Source of the DNA: Pseudomonadota bacterium
GTDB lineage: Bacteria > Pseudomonadota > Gammaproteobacteria > Burkholderiales > Thiobacillaceae
Direction of reading: 5' to 3'
Length of the DNA: 16,707 nt
Assembly: GCA_021847385.1 (NCBI GenBank)
Contig: JAJZTV010000019.1
Span: forward strand, 1-16,707
Numbering within the stretch: the stretch's first letter is position 1; each line of letters starts with the position of its first letter. The notes beneath the pieces are model-generated. The model was not told where the DNA came from and ran no database searches. It worked only from the letters and a program-made list of their open reading frames with translations. Below, one piece after another: positions 1 through 6,371 of the stretch. Both the position numbers and the translations under genes were made by a program.

Positions 1-92
1 TGCAAATCGGTGAAGCGCACATACTGCGGATCGACATCGGGATGATGTTCGACCAGGGCGATGGCAATATCCAAGGTATCGGTCCACTGCAT
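1..92 (-). CDS. iscX: IscX, Fe-S assembly accessory protein (partial)
   Basis: This is the first 30 codons of IscX (YfhJ), cut by the left edge of the window. The visible protein begins MQWTDTLDIAIALVEHHPDV and continues with a DPQYVRFTDL stretch. Both segments match the conserved start of IscX, a small acidic protein of about 66 residues that binds IscS and iron and modulates desulfurase activity. The ATG lies one base after the fdx stop codon, so it is the last visible gene of the isc operon and should be co-transcribed with fdx. The rest of the gene lies outside the window. Confidence 0.93.
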   Translation of the reverse strand, partial: MQWTDTLDIAIALVEHHPDVDPQYVRFTDL

Positions 93-93
93 C

Positions 94-435
94 TCAGTGC
101 CCCCCTTCTTTCACCATGTTGATGGTGTATTTCGGGATCTCGATCACCACGTCCTTGCTGCCCATCAGGGCCTGGCAGGACAGGCGCGAGGTCGGCTCCA
201 GGCCCCAGGCCTTGTCGAGCAGGTCTTCCTCGGTCTCGGTCGCTTCCGACAGCGTATCGAAACCTTCGCGAACAACGACATGACAGGTGGTACAGGCACA
301 CGATTTCTCGCAGGCATGCTCGATCTCGATGCCGTGTTCAAGCAGGTTGTCGCAGATCGACACGCCCTTCTGCGCATCGATGACGGTGCCGCCCGGACAA
401 AGCTCCTCGTGCGGCAGGACAATCAATTGGGGCAT
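94..435 (-). CDS. fdx: ISC-type [2Fe-2S] ferredoxin Fdx
   Basis: This 113-residue adrenodoxin-like ferredoxin supplies electrons for cluster assembly on IscU and is cytosolic. The cluster ligands are visible as Cys42, Cys48, Cys51 and Cys87 in a CEKSCACTTC segment plus RLSC. The extra Cys46, which the Escherichia coli protein also has, is kept. Length is normal for the family. The ATG at 435 lies 13 bases inside the end of the upstream DUF3050-like gene, with an AAGAAAG-type purine stretch ahead of it, so its translation is probably coupled to that gene. The next gene, iscX, starts one base beyond its stop. Confidence 0.97.
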   Translation of the reverse strand: MPQLIVLPHEELCPGGTVIDAQKGVSICDNLLEHGIEIEHACEKSCACTTCHVVVREGFDTLSEATETEEDLLDKAWGLEPTSRLSCQALMGSKDVVIEIPKYTINMVKEGGH

Positions 436-1217
436 ACGACTTCTTTCTTTTCAACTTGGCTGGGCAATGCCGCCAACACGCCATCCCAGAACACGATACG
501 CGCCTCGACCGCCTGCTCGGCAGCGCTCCGCGCTTCGGCCTGCTTCGCGGCATCGTCGCCGCACAAGGCATCGAGCAGGCGCAAGGAGAGCGGCGCGTGG
601 AAATCCTCGTCCAGGTGGATATGGCGGTTCAAATAATAATAGAACGTCGGCGCTTGTTGCTCGGTGATCGCCATATGGGCCAGGAAGGCGCGGAACATCG
701 CCGGGATGACATGCTCGCGGCCGAGCGCCAGGGCCGCCGCCACCGCATGCGGCCGGCCGGATTCGATGAAGCCGAAGGTGGTGCGGGTAAAGTCGAGTGC
801 GGGCGCCGGCACCAAGCCGGAGGCCAGGGCCGCTTGCAGCCCTTGCTCACGCACCGTCTGGATAAAGCGCAACGGCACCCCGGCCTCTGCGCCGACCTCG
901 CGCATGGCACCGAGATAGAGTTCGAAGTGGCTGGAAAAACCCTCGCCGCCTGGCGCCGCCTGGTCGGTCTCTTCTTCCAGCACCAACTCGTTGATGAAGC
1001 GGGCAACGCTGGCATCCGGCCCCGGCGTCCACGGCCAACGGGCCGGCGCCACGGCATGCTGCAAATACTTGATCAGGGACATGAAGTCCCACACCGAATA
1101 AACGTGGTGCTGCATGAACACGCGCAGATCGTCGAGCGATTGCAATGCGCCGTAGATCGGATGGCTATCCAGCCGCTGCTGGAGGTCGCCGATGAATTTG
1201 TCGTCGAAACCGCTCAC
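423..1217 (-). CDS. DUF3050-like (heme-oxygenase-like fold) protein within the isc operon
   Basis: This 264-residue protein is not a standard ISC component. It resembles the DUF3050 family, predicted to have the helical heme-oxygenase-like fold. No signal peptide or membrane segment is seen. Conserved-looking features are an N-terminal helix with HHVYSVWDFM (residues 37-46), an acidic LVLEEET segment (78-84), His97, and a C-terminal helix with His199, Asp203, Asp205 and His207 in NRHIHLDEDFH. That His/Asp cluster recalls the metal site of heme-oxygenase-like di-iron proteins, but the spacing is not identical and metal binding is inference. The GTG start was chosen because it makes a 4-base GTGA overlap with the hscA stop. 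Longer in-frame starts would run far into hscA. Its end overlaps fdx by 13 bases. A role in cluster assembly is suggested only by this tight operon position. Confidence 0.72.
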   Translation of the reverse strand: MSGFDDKFIGDLQQRLDSHPIYGALQSLDDLRVFMQHHVYSVWDFMSLIKYLQHAVAPARWPWTPGPDASVARFINELVLEEETDQAAPGGEGFSSHFELYLGAMREVGAEAGVPLRFIQTVREQGLQAALASGLVPAPALDFTRTTFGFIESGRPHAVAAALALGREHVIPAMFRAFLAHMAITEQQAPTFYYYLNRHIHLDEDFHAPLSLRLLDALCGDDAAKQAEARSAAEQAVEARIVFWDGVLAALPSQVEKKEVVCPN

Positions 1218-3082
1218 AGATCCAACTCCTCGAGCTTTTGTCCTTTCAATGCCCGCTTGACGCTGGCGTCCATACGCCGAGCGGCGAACTCGGCCGTGCC
1301 TTGGTTCAATGCATCCGAGGCCCGCTTCACGGTCTGTGCATCGTTGCCCTGCATGGCCTGTGTCAGCGCCGCCACCCGGGCTGTGATCGCGGCCCGCTCG
1401 GCCGGGTCGAGCAGCGTCTCGCCATCTTCGGCCAAGGCCGCCTCGGTTGCCTCGACCAAACGCTGCGCATCGACCTTGAGTTCGGCCAATTGCCGGGCCT
1501 CGACATCGAAACGGGCATGATCGTAAGAATCGCGCAGCATGCGCGCGATCTCGTCGTCGCTCAGGCCATACGACGGCTTCACCTCGATATGCGCCTCGAT
1601 GCCGGTGCTCATCTCGCGCGCCGCCACCGCCAGCAAGCCATCGGCATCGACCTGGAAGGTCACCCGGATGCGCGCCGCGCCCGCCACCATCGGCGGAATG
1701 CCGCGCAACTCGAAGCGTGCCAACGAACGGCACTCGCCGACCAGCTCGCGCTCGCCCTGCACCACGTGGATGGCCATCGCGGTCTGGCCGTCCTTGAAGG
1801 TGGTGAACTCCTGCGCGCGCGCCAAGGGCAGGGTGGCGTTGCGCGGGATGATCTTCTCGACCAGGCCGCCCATGGTCTCGATCCCCAGCGACAACGGCAC
1901 CACGTCGAGCAACAGCCAGTCGTCGTCACGCTTGTTGCCGGCCAGCACATTGGCCTGGATCGCCGCCCCGAGGGCCACCACCTTGTCCGGATCGAGATTG
2001 GTCAGCGGCACCTGCCCGAAGAACTCGCCCACCGCCGCCTGGATGCGTGGCATGCGGGTCGAGCCGCCGACCATGACCACGCCCTTCACCTCGGCCGGCG
2101 TCAGGCCGGCGTCGCGCAGGGCCTTGCGGCATGGCAGCAGGGTCTTGTTGACCAGGCTCTCGGTCATGGCGCGGAAGGCCGGCTCGTCCAGGCGCAGATC
2201 GACCAACTGCCCGGTCGACAGCATCGCGGTTATGCCGGCCGTCGGCCGCTCCGACAGCATCTCTTTGGCCTCACGCGCGCGGGTCAGCAGCAGCCGCTTG
2301 TCGTGATCGCCCAGCACCGAAAGCCCGGCCTGCTCCAACACCCAGCAATAGATGCGATGATCGAAATCGTCGCCACCCAGGGCCGAATCGCCATTGGTGG
2401 CCAACACTTCGAATACACCCTTGGACAGTTTGAGAATGGAAATATCGAAAGTGCCGCCGCCGAGGTCGTACACCGCATAGATGCCTTCGGCGCCGTTATC
2501 GAGACCATAGGCGATGGCCGCTGCGGTCGGTTCGTTGAGCAGGCGCAACACGTTGAGATCGGCCAGCTTGGCTGCATCCTTGGTGGCCTGGCGTTGGGCA
2601 TCGTCGAAATAGGCCGGCACGGTAATGACGGCACCGGCAAGATCGCCGCCCAGCGCCGTCTCCGCGCGTCGCTTGAGCACCTTGAGGATTTCGGCCGAGA
2701 CCTCGACCGGGCTCTTGCTGCCGGCCACGGTCTTCAATTGCAACATGCCCGGCGCATCGACGAATTGATACGGCAGCGCCGCAATGTCGCGGATGTCCCG
2801 CACCCCGCGCCCCATGAACCGCTTCACCGACACCAGCGTGTTGTGCGGGTCTTCGCTTTGCTTGGCCTGGGCCGGATAGCCCACCGTCACCGAACCGTCG
2901 GCGAGATAACGCACGACCGAAGGCAGGAGCGGATGGCCCTGCTCGTCATTGATCACTACGGACAGGCCATTGCGTACCGAGGCGACCAAGGAATTGGTCG
3001 TACCCAAGTCGATGCCCACCGCCAGCCGGTGCTGGTGTGGGGCGGTGCTCATGCCGGGTTCGGAGATTTGCAGCAGGGCCAT
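1214..3082 (-). CDS. hscA: Hsp70-class chaperone HscA
   Basis: This 622-residue specialised Hsp70 uses ATP, with HscB, to release or transfer clusters from IscU. The start MALLQISEPG is the same as in the E. coli protein, which fixes the ATG. The ATPase domain shows phosphate motif 1 (GIDLGTTNSLVA, 23-34), VPAYFDDAQRQATKDAA (155-171), the adenosine-pocket LLNEPTAAAIAYG (181-193), phosphate motif 2 (DLGGGTFDIS, 206-215) and a VVMVGGSTRMP loop. The substrate-binding domain and helical lid follow. Its substrate, the LPPVK peptide of IscU, is present in this same operon. Length is close to the family norm of about 616. A hairpin-forming spacer separates it from hscB, and the DUF3050-like gene starts inside its stop codon. 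Confidence 0.97.
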   Translation of the reverse strand: MALLQISEPGMSTAPHQHRLAVGIDLGTTNSLVASVRNGLSVVINDEQGHPLLPSVVRYLADGSVTVGYPAQAKQSEDPHNTLVSVKRFMGRGVRDIRDIAALPYQFVDAPGMLQLKTVAGSKSPVEVSAEILKVLKRRAETALGGDLAGAVITVPAYFDDAQRQATKDAAKLADLNVLRLLNEPTAAAIAYGLDNGAEGIYAVYDLGGGTFDISILKLSKGVFEVLATNGDSALGGDDFDHRIYCWVLEQAGLSVLGDHDKRLLLTRAREAKEMLSERPTAGITAMLSTGQLVDLRLDEPAFRAMTESLVNKTLLPCRKALRDAGLTPAEVKGVVMVGGSTRMPRIQAAVGEFFGQVPLTNLDPDKVVALGAAIQANVLAGNKRDDDWLLLDVVPLSLGIETMGGLVEKIIPRNATLPLARAQEFTTFKDGQTAMAIHVVQGERELVGECRSLARFELRGIPPMVAGAARIRVTFQVDADGLLAVAAREMSTGIEAHIEVKPSYGLSDDEIARMLRDSYDHARFDVEARQLAELKVDAQRLVEATEAALAEDGETLLDPAERAAITARVAALTQAMQGNDAQTVKRASDALNQGTAEFAARRMDASVKRALKGQKLEELDL

Positions 3083-3101
3083 GATCTTCGTATGGGGTTA
3101 G

Positions 3102-3164
3102 GAGTGAGGGGTGAGGAGTATGACGGTAGCAGCCGCCTCACTCCTCACTCCTCACGCCTCACTC
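3102..3164 (-). repeat. Heptad-repeat hairpin between hscB and hscA
   Basis: Two 18-base arms, GAGTGAGGGGTGAGGAGT at 3102-3119 and ACTCCTCACGCCTCACTC at 3147-3164, are inverted with one mismatch and enclose 27 bases. Each arm is a run of seven-base units: GGGGTTA, GGAGTGA, GGGGTGA and GGAGTAT on the plus strand from 3094. The right arm has at least three related units read in reverse complement. No T tract follows on the transcribed strand, so it does not look like a simple terminator. An RNA hairpin between the two cistrons is inferred. Confidence 0.75.
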
Positions 3165-3686
3165 TATTTCCTCATAGGCGGCATCGATTTCCGCCAGCAA
3201 TTTTTGCATGAACCGGTATTTGCGCAAGACCTCGGCTGCATGCGGAAAATCCTGTTGCCGATCCAACAGATTTGCCAATTGCGCTTGCATGGCCTGCGCC
3301 AGACCGCCGATGTCGCGCCCCAAATCCTGCAAGCCGGCAAAGCTCTTGTCGGCCTTGGCCTCTTCCAAGGCCTCGCGCCAAGCCATTTGCTGCATCAGGA
3401 AATCGGCCGGCATTTTGGTGTTGCTCGGATCCATCGCATGAATGCCGTGCAACTCCAGCAGGTAATTCGCCCGGTCGAACGGCTGGCGCAAGGTTTGGTA
3501 GGCCTCGTTGACCCGCGTCGTCCATTGCATAGACAAGCGCTGCTCGGCCTCGCCGGCATGGGCAAAACGGTCGGGATGCACCTGGGACTGGATGTCGCGA
3601 TAGGCGCGTTCCAGCGCCTCGGTATCGAGGGCAAACCGCGGCGCCAGGCCGAAGATTTCGAAATGATTGCGATTGAAATCGAGCAT
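3159..3686 (-). CDS. hscB: J-domain co-chaperone HscB
   Basis: This 175-residue DnaJ-type co-chaperone delivers IscU to HscA and stimulates its ATPase. The N-terminal J domain carries the HPD motif at residues 37-39 (QVHPDRF). A linker and a C-terminal three-helix IscU-binding region with many Leu, Glu and Lys residues follow. Length and layout match HscB (171 residues in E. coli). The ATG at 3686 begins MLDFNRNHFEIFGL, which aligns with the family start apart from a short extra lead. No strong Shine-Dalgarno sequence is seen. The spacer upstream toward iscA contains heptanucleotide repeats, and the stop codon lies within one arm of a downstream inverted repeat. Confidence 0.96.
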   Translation of the reverse strand: MLDFNRNHFEIFGLAPRFALDTEALERAYRDIQSQVHPDRFAHAGEAEQRLSMQWTTRVNEAYQTLRQPFDRANYLLELHGIHAMDPSNTKMPADFLMQQMAWREALEEAKADKSFAGLQDLGRDIGGLAQAMQAQLANLLDRQQDFPHAAEVLRKYRFMQKLLAEIDAAYEEIE

Positions 3687-3689
3687 TCG

Positions 3690-3717
3690 GGCTAAAGGCT
3701 GGAGGCCAGAGGCATCG
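3690..3717. repeat. Four GGC-led heptads between iscA and hscB
   Basis: Four adjacent seven-base units, GGCTAAA, GGCTGGA, GGCCAGA and GGCATCG, occupy the spacer just upstream of the hscB start codon. The period and the leading GG match the heptads in the hscB-hscA and iscS-iscU spacers, although the unit sequence differs. No clear inverted partner arm was found here. Confidence 0.5.
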
Positions 3718-3737
3718 CCGCTCGCCCCACGCCCAGG

Positions 3738-4061
3738 TCAGACGTTAAAGCTTTCGCCGCAACCGCACTGGTTCTTGACGTTGGGGTTGTTGAACTTGAA
3801 GCCCTCGTTGAGGCCCTCTTTCACGAAATCCAACTCGGTGCCGTCGAGATAGACCAGGCTCTTCGGATCGACATAGACGGTCACACCGTTGCTCTCGAAC
3901 TTGAGGTCTTCCGGGTCTTCGGCATCGGCGAATTCAAGCTTATAGGCCATGCCGGAGCAACCGGAAGTGCGCACACCCAATTTCAGGCCCAGGCCCTTGC
4001 CACGCTTGGACAAGAAATCCTTGACGTGATCGGCGGCGCGTTCGGATAGGGTCACCGACAT
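3738..4061 (-). CDS. iscA: A-type Fe-S carrier IscA
   Basis: This 107-residue A-type carrier receives iron or clusters from the IscU system and passes them to apo-targets, notably [4Fe-4S] proteins. The three ligand cysteines are visible as Cys35 (TSGCSGM), Cys99 and Cys101 (NQCGCGESFNV), the C-terminal CGCG motif of the family. Length is exactly typical. The ATG at 4061 was chosen because it gives the standard IscA start (MSVTLSERAADHV) and lies two bases after the iscU stop. A longer in-frame extension would run into iscU in the wrong frame. It is co-transcribed between iscU and hscB. Confidence 0.97.
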   Translation of the reverse strand: MSVTLSERAADHVKDFLSKRGKGLGLKLGVRTSGCSGMAYKLEFADAEDPEDLKFESNGVTVYVDPKSLVYLDGTELDFVKEGLNEGFKFNNPNVKNQCGCGESFNV

Positions 4062-4063
4062 GA

Positions 4064-4498
4064 TCAAGCCTCCTGCGCCGTCGCCGGCGGGTTGCAGGCC
4101 GTGTAGCCCTCGCCGCCCAAGCCATGCTTCTGCTTGTAGTCGGCCACGGCCGCCTTGATCGCATCCTCGGCCAGGATCGAGCAATGAATCTTCACCGGCG
4201 GCAAGGCCAGTTCCTCGGCGATCTGGGTGTTCTTGATCGACATCGCCTCGTCCAGGGTCTTGCCCTTGACCCACTCGGTGACCAGGGACGAAGAGGCGAT
4301 GGCCGAGCCGCAGCCGTAGGTCTTGAACTTGGCATCCTCGATGACACCCTGCTCGTTGACCCGGATTTGCAGCTTCATCACGTCGCCGCAAGCGGGCGCG
4401 CCGACCATGCCGGTGCCGACTTGATCGTCGCCCTTATCGAAGGCACCCACGTTCCGCGGGTTTTCATAGTGGTCGATGACTTTTTCGCTGTATGCCAT
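4064..4498 (-). CDS. iscU: Fe-S cluster scaffold IscU with a C-terminal extension
   Basis: IscU is the scaffold on which [2Fe-2S] clusters are built from sulfur donated by IscS. The ligands Cys37, Asp39, Cys63 and Cys106 are all present (PACGD, TYGCGSA, IHCSIL), as is the HscA recognition peptide LPPVK at 99-103. The first 126 or so residues follow the E. coli protein closely. The protein is 144 residues, longer than the usual 128, because of a Gly-rich tail (GLGGEGYTACNPPATAQEA) that adds a fourth cysteine. Translation initiation looks strong: AAAGGAG lies seven bases ahead of the ATG. A heptad hairpin lies immediately upstream of this ribosome binding site. Confidence 0.98.
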   Translation of the reverse strand: MAYSEKVIDHYENPRNVGAFDKGDDQVGTGMVGAPACGDVMKLQIRVNEQGVIEDAKFKTYGCGSAIASSSLVTEWVKGKTLDEAMSIKNTQIAEELALPPVKIHCSILAEDAIKAAVADYKQKHGLGGEGYTACNPPATAQEA

Positions 4499-4518
4499 TT
4501 TTTTGCTCCTTTCAGTCG

Positions 4519-4575
4519 CAGGATTCAGGAATCTGGATTCGGGGATCAGGCCTGAATCCCGGCTCCTGAATCCTG
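4519..4575 (-). repeat. Heptad-repeat hairpin between iscS and iscU
   Basis: The arms CAGGATTCAGGA at 4519-4530 and TCCTGAATCCTG at 4564-4575 are perfect inverted copies. A second, inner palindrome is centred on CAGGCCTG at 4547-4554. The left side reads as seven-base units GGATTCA, GGAATCT, GGATTCG and GGGATCA from 4521. The right side, in reverse complement, reads GGATTCA, GGAGCCG, GGATTCA. In the transcript this would be a stable hairpin ending close to the iscU ribosome binding site. No U tract follows. Confidence 0.78.
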
Positions 4576-4583
4576 ACGCCTCA

Positions 4584-5795
4584 TCAGTGGGCAGCCCACT
4601 GAACCGATTTCAAATCGACGCCGTCCTTGTACATCTCCCACAGCGGCGACATCTCGCGCAGCTTGCCGATCTTCTCGTGCAACAGCTTGGCCGCGTAATC
4701 GATCTCGGCCTCGGTGGTGAAGCGGCCGATGGTGAAACGGATGGAGCTGTGCGCCAGCTCGTCGTCGCGGCCCAGGGCCTTGAGCACATAGGACGGCTCC
4801 AGGCTGGCCGAGGTGCAGGCCGAGCCGGACGACACCGCCAAATCCTTGATCGCCATGATCAGCGATTCGCCCTCGACGAAGCTGAAGCTGACATTCAGGT
4901 TGCCGGCGATGCGGCTGGCCATGTCGCCATTGATGTGCACCTCTTCGATGCCACCCAGCCCCCGCCACAAACGGTCACGCAACATGCGGATACGTTCGGT
5001 CTCGGCCTGCATCTCGGCGCGGGCCAAAGCAAAGGCCTCGCCCATGCCGACGATCTGATGGGTCGGCAGGGTGCCGGAGCGCATGCCGCGCTCGTGGCCG
5101 CCGCCGTGCATCTGCGCCTCCAGGCGCACGCGCGGCTTGCGCCGGACATAAAGCGCGCCGATGCCCTTGGGGCCGTAGACCTTGTGCGCCGAGAACGACA
5201 TCAAATCGACCTTCAGCTTGGCCAGGTCGATATCGACCTTGCCGGCGGCCTGGGCCGCATCGACATGGAAGATCACGCCCTTCTCGCGGCAATACTCGCC
5301 CATGGCCGGGATGTCCTGGATCACGCCGATCTCGTTGTTCACGTACATGACCGAGGCGAGGATGGTGTCGGGCCGGATGGCGGCCTTGAATGCATCCATA
5401 TCGACCAAGCCGTTTTCCTGCACCGGCAGGTAGCTGACCTCGAAGCCCTGGCGCTCCAGTTCGCGGCAGGTGTCGAGTACGGCCTTGTGCTCGGTCCGCA
5501 CGGTGACGATGTGCTTGCCCTTGCCCTGGTAGAAATGGGCGGCGCCCTTGATCGCCAGGTTGTTCGACTCGGTCGCGCCCGAGGTCCACACGATCTCGCG
5601 CGGGTCGGCGTTGACCAGGCTGGCGACCTGCTCGCGCGCGGCCTCCACCGCCTTGTCCGCCTCCCAGCCGAAGGCATGGGTGCGCGAGGCCGGGTTGCCG
5701 AAATGCTCGGTCAGATAGGGGATCATCTTGGCCGCGACGCGGGGATCGACCGGTGTCGTGGCGGAATAGTCCAGATAGATCGGGGTTTGCACCAT
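4584..5795 (-). CDS. iscS: Cysteine desulfurase IscS
   Basis: IscS is a PLP-dependent, homodimeric cytosolic enzyme that converts cysteine to alanine and carries the sulfur as a persulfide to IscU and other acceptors. With this start it is 403 residues, one fewer than the E. coli protein. It shows the PLP lysine in SFSAHK (Lys205), the mobile catalytic cysteine in SSGSACTSASLEPSYVL (Cys327) and the conserved ending SPLWEMYKDGVDLKSVQW, which contacts IscU. The ATG at 5795 (MVQTPIYLDYSATTP) is preferred because GGAG lies nine bases upstream and it matches the family start. An ATG at 5810 or TTG at 5813 would overlap the iscR stop and add five or six residues. It is directly downstream of iscR. 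Confidence 0.97.
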   Translation of the reverse strand: MVQTPIYLDYSATTPVDPRVAAKMIPYLTEHFGNPASRTHAFGWEADKAVEAAREQVASLVNADPREIVWTSGATESNNLAIKGAAHFYQGKGKHIVTVRTEHKAVLDTCRELERQGFEVSYLPVQENGLVDMDAFKAAIRPDTILASVMYVNNEIGVIQDIPAMGEYCREKGVIFHVDAAQAAGKVDIDLAKLKVDLMSFSAHKVYGPKGIGALYVRRKPRVRLEAQMHGGGHERGMRSGTLPTHQIVGMGEAFALARAEMQAETERIRMLRDRLWRGLGGIEEVHINGDMASRIAGNLNVSFSFVEGESLIMAIKDLAVSSGSACTSASLEPSYVLKALGRDDELAHSSIRFTIGRFTTEAEIDYAAKLLHEKIGKLREMSPLWEMYKDGVDLKSVQWAAH

Positions 5796-5809
5796 TGACT
5801 TCTGCTCCA

Positions 5810-6289
5810 TCAACCGGTGACCGCCATCTTGATCTCGGCGGTACCTAAGACCCGGCGTTCCTGTTGCTCATCTTGCTGCTGTTTCTCGGTCTGGCCGCGC
5901 ACAAGCTGGTCCAGATTGACCGCTTCCAGATACTGATAAATATGGGCATTCAGCGACGACCACAACTCATGGGTCATGCACGGCTTATTGTCATGGCAAT
6001 TGCCCATGCCGCCACACTGCGTCGCGTCGATCTGCTCGTCCACCGCCCGAATGATGTCGGCTACCGAAATCTCCGGCAGCGGCTTGGCCAGGCAGTAACC
6101 ACCGCCCGGACCGCGCACGCTTTCGACCAGGCCTTGCCGACGCAGACGGCCGAACAATTGCTCCAGATAAGACAAAGAAATCTTTTGCCGTTCGCTGATG
6201 CCGGCCAGCGTCACCGGCCCGCGCTCGTGGCGCATGCCGAGATCGATCATCGCTGTCACCGCAAAGCGTCCCTTAGTCGTTAGCCTCAT
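5810..6289 (-). CDS. iscR: Fe-S cluster-sensing regulator IscR
   Basis: This 159-residue Rrf2-family regulator binds a [2Fe-2S] cluster and, in the holo form, represses its own isc operon at type 1 sites. The N-terminal winged helix (MRLTTKGRFAVTAMIDL, then ISLSYLEQLFGRLRRQGLV) is clear. The cluster ligands Cys92, Cys98, Cys104 and His107 occupy the same positions as in E. coli. The C-terminal tail is Gln/Glu-rich (QTEKQQQDEQQERR) and probably disordered. An AGGGG sequence seven bases before the ATG supports the start. It is first in the operon, and an IscR-like site lies over its own -35 element, so autoregulation is strongly suggested. Confidence 0.97.
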   Translation of the reverse strand: MRLTTKGRFAVTAMIDLGMRHERGPVTLAGISERQKISLSYLEQLFGRLRRQGLVESVRGPGGGYCLAKPLPEISVADIIRAVDEQIDATQCGGMGNCHDNKPCMTHELWSSLNAHIYQYLEAVNLDQLVRGQTEKQQQDEQQERRVLGTAEIKMAVTG

Positions 6290-6325
6290 GTTTCGCCCCT
6301 ATCTATCAAGGTACCCAACGCTTGC

Positions 6326-6358
6326 AGTGTATAAAGCCCGATAAAATTAGTCAACTAT
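6326..6358 (-). promoter_or_regulatory. isc operon promoter with an IscR type 1-like operator
   Basis: Reading toward iscR, a TTGACT -35 element (6354-6349), a 17-base spacer and TACACT -10 (6331-6326) form a good sigma70 promoter. Transcription would start about 30 bases before the ATG. A 25-base sequence at 6358-6334 starts ATAGTTGACT and continues to TATCGGG. By my count it agrees with the published type 1 IscR consensus (ATASYYGACT, spacer, YAGTCRRSTAT) at 21 of 25 positions. The -35 element lies inside the operator, as expected for repression. The consensus is from memory of the E. coli work, and binding is inference. Confidence 0.8.
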
Positions 6359-6371
6359 TAACCGCGCAGGG

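Noticed and set aside
1238..3211. A long open frame on the plus strand opposite hscA
   Set aside because: The His/Arg/Gln-rich translation has no family features, while the opposite strand encodes full-length HscA.
4476..5798. A long open frame on the plus strand opposite iscS
   Set aside because: It is antisense to a complete IscS with all catalytic residues and has no recognisable domain.
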